This document shows positions 46,201 to 58,200 of a stretch of DNA of 64,000 nucleotides, in pieces (positions within the stretch are counted from its first letter, which is position 1; every line of letters begins with the position of its first letter). A program made the translations under genes and the position numbers. This DNA comes from Eutreptiella sp. 'Long Island Sound 2002' (lineage: Eukaryota; Euglenozoa; Euglenophyceae; Eutreptiales; Eutreptiaceae): NCBI GenBank assembly GCA_964036045.1, contig OZ038378.1, forward strand, positions 175,420,341-175,484,340. Direction: 5' to 3'. The notes beneath the pieces were generated by a model. That model saw only the letters and a list, made by a program, of their open reading frames with translations, had not been told where the DNA came from and did not search any database.

Positions 46201-49200
46201 AGCCAGCCCCGTCGCTACCGGGTGCCCGGGCAACCCCTGCTCAACTGGCATCAGGTAAGGTGCGGGGTGTCTCCCGCAGCCCAGATGGGCTGTTTGCGCA
46301 ACAGGAGCGGGAGCCCATCAGGGGCAGACCAGCCGTGAGGGGGAAAAGGACATATGGTGGACAGCCCGGACAGCGCGTGGAGGAACAGGGCACCTGGGCC
46401 TCACGCACACAGAAACACAGCGAGGCAGGCTACGGACGGCCTGTGGACAGAGGCGCGTGGACAGCAAGAACAGTCAAACGACCGTGCCAACAACCAGCAC
46501 ATCCTCAATACGCCAATTATTGGGCGCCGCTGGCGTGCAAACGGCACACCATGCCACATTCAGCACAGCCCCAACACACCAACTACTGGGCTCCACGAAC
46601 GCGGAAACGACACCAGCAAGAGCACCGGCCGCAACGGCCGACAGAAAGCAGCAACCCGACGCAACATGCGAAGGGAAGAACGGGTGACTGTCCAGGGCCC
46701 CGTAAAGGAGCAACAACCAGACGGAATGTCACACAGGGGGGGGGGGGGGGGGGGCTGCTAAGGGGGGGATGTGGAAAAGGGGCTCTATGGGCCGCCCTGG
46801 GAGACCTCCGTCTGAGGGGAGAGGGATCTGGTAAAGGAGCTCCAAGCCCCCCCCCCCCCCCGCCCCAGGAATCCTCCCCTCTCTTTATGGGCAATCCTCC
46901 CCTCTCTTGATGGTCAATCCTGCCCTCTATAGCCAATCCTCCCCCCCTTGTTATGGCCAATCTTTCCTTCTTCTTATAGTCAACCCCCCCCCCCTTTCTT
47001 TGTGGTCAATCTTCCCCTCTTTATGACTCATCTTCCCTCTCTCCACAGTCAACCTCCTCCCCTCTTTGTGATCAAACCCCCCCCTCTCTTTATGCACTCA
47101 GGGTACCACCCAGTAAATACTGTCTGTTTGTTGGACACAAGCCCAAGTGAACGAACGTCGTGAGGACATGGTCTGAGTGTGGTGCTGGTGTCCTCCTGTC
47201 ATCCTCCACAAACTGCGGCACAAAATCACCCCGAAGAGAGGTTGTTAGATCAAGCGCAGGCATTCGCGTAGCTTGCCCCAGTGGGTGATAATGGATGTCC
47301 AACCCCTTGTAAAATGATCATTTTGGGAGACAAAATGACCCCCCGATGAATTTTTCGTTTCGACCCGTCCACCCGCCCGTACCCAGGTACCACTTTTTTG
47401 GGAGGGTTTGGGGGGCTGGTCACAATTTTTTTGCCTATTGTGGATGCTGTGCGTCGATTTGGACCCAGGTCCTGACAATTTTTTTCTGGTACATGGGAAC
47501 CCTAACCAATGGCCGGGGTTTCGGGTCCGAACTGTGGGTTGCCCCCCCCCCCCCCCCCATGGGCCAACTGTTAGTTGTCCCTCTTTGAGGTGCTTTGCCC
47601 GAGGTAATAGAATTTGCAGAAGTGTGGTGCATTTTGCCCGTGATCTTGGACACATTGCACAGAGGCATGGCTGCCGCCGAAGAAAAAAAATCTTTTCCTC
47701 ATCAGATGGATGGCGTCTACGGAGGGGAGGACGAACTATGAAAAGAGCGAAGAAGGACCAAAAAAAGGGGGAGGTTTGGCCACAAAGAGAAGGGGGGGGG
47801 TTAACGAATTTTTTTTCAGTGCCCAAAGTGTTGCCTTTGCAAAGTGTGGTGTCCAGGGCTTGCCTCGTGAGCTGCCCTGTGCGACTCAGGTGGAGACCGC
47901 ACTCTTTTTGGGCTCCTGACATATGATAGCACTGTGCATTTCTACAACCTGAGCCCGAAGTTGTCTACGGCCAAAATGATGGTCTGCCCTGAGATCACGT
48001 TCGAATTGAACGCAGCAGAAGTGGAGAATGTGGAGTTGCCATTCAACGAGGGGCTGCTGGTGCCGCTTAGGGTTTGTCCCTGCATCCCCCTGTGCAGACA
48101 CGTGCTGCACGTCACGGACCAGGACGAAGTACCAGACAGTTGCAGGGCAGCGCCACCCTCACGGCATTTGGGGCTGGCTTCGGATGAGTCACGTGACCTC
48201 GTTCCACTGAAAGTCTAATACCGTTTGGTGCTCATGGGTCGAAGGTGACCCAACGAGGGGACTGACCATATTTCGACTGGCTGCGGTAGTCTGCAGCAGC
48301 TGAAAGCTTGAAGGAGCTGTGCAATGTCAGGTGCCGAAGCGGTTACTGCTGAGCAGTGGAGCGGCTGGTGTTAAGCGGTTGCAAATGCAGTTGGCAGTGG
48401 CTGGGGTGGACAACTGGCGTTTTGTAGAGGGTGGCTTTGGTGGAAGGTTGTCAGTGGTTCTATTGCGATGTTCCCGAGCTGACTGTGCATCCCCACGCTC
48501 ACCCTCAAGCGCAAATCTGGATCTATGCCTGCAGCTGTTATCCCGCTCTTGGTAAAGACCCATTTCTTACTGCTGGCTGAGTCCAGTCCCCACGCTACCA
48601 GTAACCCCTGGTGTTTTTGAGCCCACTGCCTTATGTCTATCCGGGGTGGGAAGGGAGGATCTGTGGCCCAGCGCTTGCCGGCCACCCGGTCTGGGCCACG
48701 GGAAAAACGCCAACTCAGACTGTACCCCGCTTCAGCTTAGGGTATCCGGGTGCTGTTGCGGTAACAAGATGCCGTCCCGGGGCCTTGAGACGAAGAGAAT
48801 CCCCCACTCACCCATCCATAGGCGCTTCCTTTGAGGAGCCACGATCACCATGGCCATCGGCTTGATGGAAGCCTGTTTGCCACGGGACGGGTACTTGCAC
48901 GGCGCCTGCGTTACTCTCTACTGAGCGACTATGAGGAAACCCACAGCCCAGATGGCACGAGAAGGCGCAAAACATCAGTAACTTGCACCCATATCCGTAC
49001 CCTGGCAGGGATAATATGAAGCAGCCATGTACGCTTGTGCGAGGGGGTGTACAGCTCCCCAAAAGTGGGGCTTTTGCTGCAAAGGCCGAGTAAGTGGGTG
49101 GGGTCCTGGTCCTGGGGCTCAATGGGCCAGACCATAACTTGTCTAATGGCTTTTGTGAACCTCCTGGCCCCTTGGGAACATATGCTTTCCAAGACCTCCG

Positions 49201-52200
49201 TCTCCCACTACTGCCATGGCACCATTGGGCACTGTACTATTTCCGTGCTGCACGTATTAGTCCCCAGTCCTTGTTATGGTGCTTGTCATTTCTTACACAT
49301 TGATTTGTGGGCTTACACTTGCCCCCAAAATTCCAAGTTCGAAGGTTTCCAGAACAGCAGTGACCGCGGTTGTGGGCGGTTGTTGACGGTTGTTGACAAC
49401 TGACGGCGGTTGTGGGCGAAGCGATCGGCAACAGCGGTGCGTTGCCCAGAGGCATCTTTACTTGTGGTAAAGTCGCAGCTCACTTTATTGTTGTGCAGCA
49501 ATCCAAGGATTTGATTGAAGATCTGCTGGACCGAATTCCGCGGCTGTGGGAGAACAATAAGAGTTTGGAGACCTGCTTTGGCCCTGCGCTGTGCGCAGGT
49601 GCCAAGATTTTGGGCCCCATCGGTGGAAAGCTTGTCATGGTGCTCAGTGAAATGCCCTCATTCGGGGTGGGCCGTTTGCACAACAGGTGTGCGGATGCAT
49701 GTGCATACAGCCCCGGCTGTTTCCTGAACGCCTCGGTATGCTCATGGGGCGCTACCGCGTATCCCAGGAAGCTACAGAAGGGTACAATCGCAGATGGAGG
49801 AAGGTAGAGTCGTTGGTGAAGTAAGGTAGCAGAGTGGAGCAAGGCACAGTAGTAGGTAGGGTGGCAGATCAAGCAGCGGGTACAGGGAGGGAGTATGAGA
49901 GGTAGGATTTCGTGTCTTTCTCTGTGTCTTTCTCTTTATTCGTTCAAATCTTCGATTTACTTCTACCCGCTGCTGTACCTAACTACTACGCTGCCTATAC
50001 CTGAGAGAATGAATGGGACGGGCGACGGCTGTCAAGGCCCCGTACGCAACGGTGTCAGACAAGTTGTTCACGCAGGATCGCTGAAGCCCGTCTGTCACAT
50101 TGCTCCTGCTGCAGAGATGACAAAAAGCTGTATGGGACTGACAAAGAGAAGACGCTGCTGCAGCCCCAGGACGAGTGGTACCGGAAGAAAGCGACGGCGT
50201 GCTCCGAAGATCAGGTCTGTGCTGTCCCGAGGCTGTGGATTTCCCCCGAGCAGCGCGGTCCGCGGCCGTGTTGCATTCCATTTTGCATAAAGGACCGCCC
50301 CCAGGGGCCGCTGTAGGCGCCGTTAAGGGCAGCGATGGTGCGACCGTGTGAAGAGTGGCAACTGCGCCCACCGCCACCGAACTCATGAAGTCACCGAATC
50401 AAGAATTCGAAGGCTGAAAAACGGAGGGCCAATTGGGGAAATTTCATCGTGGAAAAGCCCCAACGCAGACGGACAGGGTTGGCAGGGAGAACCAAGGGCT
50501 AAGCACCGGCATCCATCGCTACCAAGCTCGATCATGAGTCAGATGTCCGTCAAGGACGCCGTACCAATGCCCCAAAGCAAAGTGTCATGCAGGAGCGTCA
50601 AAGAGCGCGGTGGTGCCCTGCCATATGACACCACACGAGGTGGGATTGGTGGGTCGGCTGGTGTTGCCAAAAGATTGGCCTCGTCCAACAAAAAGTCTCA
50701 ACCACCGAACGAAGAGAAGCAGCCAGACACCCCCCAGGGCACTCCCAACATGTATCATCTCGTTGCATCACGTCATGCGTGCACAACCCCCCCCACGAGG
50801 CGGCGCATCATGGTCGCTTCTCCGCACCCATGTGTTCATCACCAGTGCACCGGACAGTGTGGCCGTGAATGTGGTGGTGGTCGAAGCGCCCGGCGCAACT
50901 GAGACCAGGGACCAAGACAGCCGCCTGTGAACGGCAAACCGGGCCAAGTGTTTGTGGAGGCCCATCCCCCTTCTTCCCGCTCTACTCAAACATGCGCGCA
51001 ATCCACGCTGTGTGAACCACAGGCCCTACTGTACCATCTGCCGCAGGGCGTTCGTTCAGGGACCGCTTGAGTTTGTTTTGCTGTTATGGAAAGTGCGCGG
51101 TGGTAGATCGCCAGCCGCCGACCAACAGCTGGCGGTTCAATCCCAATTGCCGACGTGTAACTGCGACCCCTGATCCGTTACCTCCAACCGCCGACAGTTG
51201 GTGGTCAAGCGGTGACAAGGTGACGGCCGTCGGCAGTTGTCCTGGGGTATTCTACAATAAATGGCAGTTGTACGCCCGCTGCTTTGCACTGTAAAGTTTC
51301 TTCCGGGCCCTTTGGGCCCACAAGGAAATGCTACCGATTTTGGACTGCCTAGCCATGCAACACGATGTAACCCCCTCCCCTTTTTGTATTGAAAACCCAG
51401 ATCTGTTGTTGCCCGCACACGATACATGGCCCTCTTTTTTTTAGGAGGGCGTTGCAGTTCTGTGCTTGAAAAGGGGGGGCTCCGAATCCTCCTGTCGTTA
51501 TGGCTCCTGTAGCCGACGGGGGGCTCGTCGTCTCGGTGTCTGTATGGTACACGTGGCCTTTCCTGCAGGTGTGCATTGACGTGTTCCTTGGAGGACAGCA
51601 GTACATGGACACCGCGACTATTTCGCAGCTGCCGAAGGTGACTGGAGGGCAAATGCACTTCTACCGAGGATTCTCTGTAGGTCTCTGGCCGTGCGTTGTG
51701 TGTCTTTGCGGTTTGCGGTTCTCACAGAGGGAGCCAGCACTTCGGCAGAGGCCTATTTTAGGGCGGGTGACATTTTCGTCCTCTAAGGTAGAGCCCCCCC
51801 CCCCCCCTTTTGTGGGTGCTAAGGGTCAGTAAGTGCCCTGCTGCAGTCCCACGTTTGCGTCAACGATGCGTACTTGATGCCGTTTGAGATGATTGAGAAC
51901 GATTTTTGCGCGCTGCGGGCGCCGCGGGGTTAGAGAACTTGGTTTATTGGTTCACAACAACAAGTTCAACCAGAGTCAAATGAGCAACAAATACCGTCTT
52001 GCCCCATCCGGCGCTCGGTAGTGTTCACATCAACAAGTTCAATACGAGTCACATGGGCTTCAGGTTTTAGCTCAACAACGCACAAACTATGTTCCACACC
52101 CAACCAGGTTTCCCAAACTGCGCGCCGCAGGAAAGGCGTTCTCTTTTTGCTTGTTGGTGCCCCCATGCCTTGAGTGAAGGCAGACTGTTCCGTGAGTATC

Positions 52201-55200
52201 CCTCGCCTCTTTCCTTGCATTCTGCCCTTACTGAATGATGACAGCAATGCGTTGTTCGGGGTGTGGCGAGTTGGGGCCTCCACTACTGGTGCACCAACGG
52301 AATCAACAGCAGTAAACTGGTCAGCGTCACGCACGACAAGTCTCTGAGACGCTCAATTTCATGGGGTAAGAGGCCTAAAGTGGGATGGCGGGTGGAGTAA
52401 GCAGGAGAGTTCAGGATGGGCGCTGAGATTGTGGTGTGTGCTCTGCAGCATGGCCACCTGTCCCCCATGGTACTTGGCTTGCACATGGTCTGGCCGTGCG
52501 TGTCCGAAGCGAAGTTCTGTGACTCAACCCCTGCTCGCCCCGAGCCCTTCCCACCCCTCCCGAGAGCAAGAAACTTGGTCTAAGCAGGGTGATCATGAAG
52601 GACGTCCGCAGTGTGTTTTTGTTTTTTTCCGTTGAGGACCGCTCCCAGGGATCGCTCGAGTGACTGTCAAATTGCCGTCAGGTGCCCTCCAACCGCCGTC
52701 GGTTGCCCTCCAACCGCCGAGCCGGGTTTGACGGCTGCCAGCAGTTTTCTTTTCCTACCCTTAAGGACTGCCCCGTTGTTAAGGCGGGATATTTTCCACG
52801 CTTTTGGTGCACACATCCGAAGCTGAAGGGATGCATGGTGGGGCGGGGTGGCAGAGCCAGTGGTTAGTGGCGGTAAAAACGCGGTCGGAGGGGTTGACAA
52901 AACGGTTCGGAGTGGAAACTGTCGGGTACAAAGGCCTTTGGCCGGGGTGGAGGGGCAGCCGGGGATGGAGAAAAAGCGGCCGCGTCCCAGGCTGGGTCCA
53001 GAGAAGCCCCCCCCCCCCCCTCTTCCACTGCATTCCTGCTGCTCCTCGTGGCCTGCCTCACCCACACCCAATTCTTCGCTGACTAAGACCCGCTGCTCTT
53101 TTGTTTCCTCAGATCGTGGGGACGACCAGCGAATGCAACATGACATGGCCCGTCTGATGACCCGTGAGACCGGGTTCGAAGCCGTGATGCGGCTGAGGAC
53201 GGCTGTTGGGCTGAAGATCACCAATTTCTTCGGGAATTTCCATCTGCGCGGGAAAGACTTGTTGGCCCTGCCAAACATCGATGAGGACAAGGCATTTGGC
53301 TTCGAGGTCTGTCCCTGACAAGACACAGACACCGAGGCCCCACAGGACCTCCCTCGCGTTGCGGCATCCCTTGGCCCCGTAATGCAAATCCTGCGTGGAA
53401 AGCACCCTCGGAACTTCATGGTCCGGGAGGGGCGCCAAGGGGGCAGCACTGGGGCAGTGATGCCGCGGTTGTGAGCACTGAGATAAACACTCCACTCTGA
53501 TCCACAAAACATGCAGCCCCCCCACCACGAATCGACGGTGCGTTTTTCACACACCAATTTGCATCGTCTCTCCCTTCCCACTCCTCTTTGAAGTTATGTG
53601 CCTTTGAGTGGTTGCAATCCAGTAGCTTTTGGTAGGGGGCTGTGTTAAACAGGGTAGGCCTACCAGCGTTTCCACCTACACCTTCGCCTAGCTCACCTTA
53701 TTTCGGTTGTACCCCCCTTCGCCCCTATAAATGTCCTCGATCCACGAAAGCAGGTCACCCAAAAGACATGGCACTGGACACCGGTTGTACTCTGAGGTGA
53801 CCTACCATCAGACATTGCGGGGGCTCTCAGCGATGGTGTGCACCGAGGGCTGCTGCCTGAGCTGCTACACAGTGACAAGGCTGTCATACGTACTGTCCCT
53901 GGCCCCACCCCCAACCTATCCTGGCCCTTGCTTCTGCGGCGTGCCTGATCCTTGCGCGGCTTTCGTTGAGGGCGGAGACATTTGTTCGCCCTGTTCCTTC
54001 CCCTGTCCCTGCTCGTGCTCCTGCTGCTGGATCCCCCTTTTTTCTGTTGCACCTCCATAACGGCTGCTGTTTTCGCCCCACTTCACCCCACGGAGTCTAT
54101 GGCAGTGGGACCTGCATCTCTTTCTTTGGGTTATTTGCATGCGCTCATATTTGCACTGCAAACGGCACAGGGTTTAGTACTAACCACTGAGGGTCCCCAA
54201 CGCGGTGAGGACAGCTTCCCCCGGCCGTTACGGTATATGTTGTTGGTACTACCTCTGCCTACATCGCGGCCTTGTCGTACTCCCCTCCTTGCCTGCCCTG
54301 TGCCCTTGCATTTATAGTTGCGGATGTCTGCGTTGTAGCGTGTGTCCACGCGGATTGGTGTGCGTATGATCGTGCAAACGTTTGCAGGTGGCGCTGCAGC
54401 CCAACACGATGTTGAATGGCAACACTGCATGCTTCCAGACTGCATTGCTGTACACGCATGTGTCTGGGCAGCGCAGGTATTGCATCAAATCTCGGCGTGA
54501 CTTGCCTCTCAAGCTCAACCCCACATGATCGGGCCCCCCAACCCTCCAATCCGCCCGATAACCCCCGAGATACTCTTCTTCCTGACTACAAGTTGTGGTC
54601 AAGGGTGTAACGTAGTTGTGTGCCAATCGTACAAGGGAAGAGGGGCTGGGCCATGCCTGTGATAATCCTTCGGCTCATAACAATATTCTGCATGATACTG
54701 CAACCCAATGCTGTTTTGAGGTGATTTCAAGACATGGCTGATGGTTGTCCCTCCACTTGTGGAGATGACTACATTCATATGAAGTGCCCCTGGAATAGGC
54801 ATGGAATTCAGCATCAGATGCTGGACCACCTGTCCTCTTCACAATCTACAGCCATCACCTTCTGAGGCCTCTTCCACCTAAGGGCCGTCACCAACACACA
54901 GTGCACTCGCCCAAGAGCATGCCAGCCCCGCCCCGCCTGCTCCCTTGCCCAGTGGCTGGGAGCTTGCCACCAAAGATAGGCCGGCGTCCGCGTCCCATAT
55001 TGACCACAACTGGGGGGTTGCAATGAGCTGCCCCCATACCCCACAGTTGTTGTACAGCCCTCCAAGACCCTCCTTAGAGACCCTTCTTTGTTGCACCACA
55101 GGTGGCGTGCAAGCACGGCCCTGTCTCAGCGCGATCAACCTGTGTCGCCGTTGGTTTCCTTGCCCATCCAATCAGAAGGGGGGGGGGGAGAATACAGCCC

Positions 55201-58200
55201 CAGCAACAGCCGAACCCAGGATCAATAGGACGCAGCTGTGTGACAAGGCGAACTGTCCCCCACTCCCCACCCCTGACTTAATACGAAGGCTTCTAGCGCC
55301 GGCGGTGGAGTGGGTGCCACGGGGACAGAAGCAGCCTCGTGAGCAGAGGGTCAACTGTCCCTTCGTCACGTACAAGAAAGACATTTCCCCAGCGCTAGGG
55401 GACCAATAAGGTGTACAATTTCTCCCTGCAGCCCAAAAGCAGTGCGCGCACCCGCAAGCACCAACCAGCGCATTGACACCCCATTTATGGCGAACCCCCC
55501 CAACTAAACAGCCCCCCAACATTTACTCCCCCTGCCAGTACTGCCAGAGGGCGACTTCAGCCCTCGTGCATGCCTGTAGTGGCCCGCTTGCGAGTGGTTG
55601 TAGTGCAGCGCGGCCAACACCAACGACAATATGCCTGGCACCGCAGCGCGCGCTGTCGGGTCACACTTGGCGATCTGGAAGTCCCTGCCCGTGATCTGGA
55701 AGCCCCCGGCCCTGTGTACAACCTCCGACATCAGTTGTGTTGGAGAGTGCCCTCCGAATTTCACGGTTATGGGAACGACTAAGTTTGAAGCTTGCCACGG
55801 ACGAAGTGGACTGCATGTGGGCCATATGCTGCCATGGTGGGCAGGCAAGACTGACATCCCACAAAACTGTGTTTTTCTTGCCTCACTCCCCATAGACACA
55901 AACGACTTGAAGCAACAAAAAGCAAGTCACACACAAGACAAAGCACTGGACACCGGTTGTAATACACGAGCTGCTGGATGCAGGACGCAACGATCCATCG
56001 TCTTGCATCCAGTATAAAACTGATGGCCCTTTGCGCCACACAGCGTCAGCGCAGTACCCTCAAGTGGTTCCACCGTTTTGTTACATCTCTCGATGTTGTG
56101 TGACGGTTTCTGGTCGGCAGTCAATGGTCCGCACAAATGTTACTCGCTTCAGGATTCGGGTGCACACCGTCAATGTCCCCGTGACATCTTCGATGCCGCA
56201 GATGTACCGCTTGGTGGATTGGCCTTGCATGTGGGCCGTGATGCTCAGGTCTCGTCTGTAAACACGCACAGCGATGTGTGAGTGGTCCCGAGTGTGGGTA
56301 TCCCGGTAGGTGCGAGCATTGAGAGTGGTTGCGGGTCTGGGTGTGAGTGTACATGCGGGTATGGGAATGCAGTGGGAATGGAAGTGTGAACGCTGTTGCG
56401 GCTGCGAAAAGAGAAGACAAAGCGAGAGGAGTCCAGGAGTAATCGGGGCGACAGTGCTGGACAATCAGGCAGACACCATGTCGAACAGGGGGCAACCTAA
56501 GTCGCATATGTGCTGGTCTAGAGTGCCCGGCCAATAATGGCTCGTTTCGGTTTGAGTAGGTCCGCTGGTGCTGGTCGGTGGTGGTGCTGCAAATTGCGTT
56601 TGGGGATTGCTCCTCGTCGTGTACCTCCGGACCTGTCATCCCGATGTCGTGTTCGTTGAGCATCACGTTCGAGACTGGAAACCGGCAGCACAGACGACTC
56701 GGAGGGCTTCAACTTCAGCTCTGTTTGGCTCTTTGTGGCTGTGTGTGTCTTGTATGGCTCTGTCATGTGTCGCTCTGTCTCTCTCTGTGTATGTGCGTGG
56801 CCGTGCTCCTTGGCCGTGTTCTTTGTGGCTCTTGTGTTTCGCTGGGTGGCTGTGTGGCTGTGTTTGGCTGTGTGCGGCCCGAAGGCGGCTACGCGGGCCC
56901 CTGTGTTCAGCCAGCCACGGAGTGCACCCCTGAACGGGTACGCCCCCAGTGATGCTCGGGGGAGAAAACGGCAGCCTGGCAGAAGTACTGGGGGCTGCTG
57001 ACGAAAGACTCCAGCCAAACCACGTGTGTGAAACACTGAAATGGCACTGCAGCAGTGGATGATCGCAAGGGCATTCAAACGCCCAGTGAAGCAAGCAGCC
57101 AACACAAGAACGATAACTAACAGCATGGATGACTCCAGGGACAGGGGGGGGGGGCTGATGTTCCAAGCAGACGCGTTGCCATACTGGGGGCCGGCCGACA
57201 GCTTGAATTGCATAGGGCACGTTTGTTGCTGCCCTTGTCCCCGGCCGCAAGATTGGGGGGGGGGGCAGAGTATGACGAACATTCTGTGCCAATGTAGTGA
57301 GGCACACGGCCCACTTCAGGTGCCCAGGAGTTTGCGGCATTCGCAGGCGGCGCTACAGTCCTGCTGTGGTGCTGCTTGTGTACATGACACCTCACGTGGG
57401 ATGTTTCCGAAGTGCACGCACCGCAAGGACCAGTCTTCGCTGCAGCCTCGGCGTTTGGGGGTTTGAAGTGGCACAGAACTGTAAGACTGTTTCTTTGGTG
57501 GGGGTTGAGGGTGACTTTACGGTGACAATTGCATGTGCACACGGAATGGTTGCTCTGTGGCACGTCGCATGCACATCAGGAATGCAATCGAGCAAGCGGC
57601 TGCAGAAGGCCTTACACAAGCCCGCAGTGCCATTCTGGATAAGTTGGTGGCCATGCTGAAAAACTATCGCTCATGCCTCCCCGCCAGTCAGGTCTGTACA
57701 TGAGTTGCACGGAGAGCCCCCCGCGTTTCGTGTTCAATGGCCATGGCTACACGAAAATTGAACCGCTGCCGCTGCACACAAGTCCATACAGCCCTCTATG
57801 GCCTCTCTTCGACGTTCTGCGGCCCTCTACGACCCTCCACAGCTTTCTACCGTCCTCTACCGCCCTCTGCAACCCTCTCCAACTAACTACGGCTCTACAG
57901 CCCTCTACAGCCCTCTGCAGCCCTCTAACCTGCCTACGACCCTTCACGCCCCTTGGCAGCTCTCTACAATCCCCTACAACATCCACAACCCTCTGCATCA
58001 TGCAAGCATGTCCATCACATGTTACTAAGATGGCACAATATATTGTTTTCACCCAGCGTATGCGCATACAAGTGTGCCACCAACCCGTAGTGAAGACTGA
58101 ATATTGGGACCAAGCAGGTGGAGAAAGGAATATTGCACACTGTACACAGCATCCAACATTGCACAGTGCGCACTGCGCGCTTTGAACACTGCACACTGCA

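Noticed and set aside
52667-53581. 304-codon minus-strand frame
   Set aside because: Overlaps SEC24 exon 10 on the opposite strand and has no recognisable domain.
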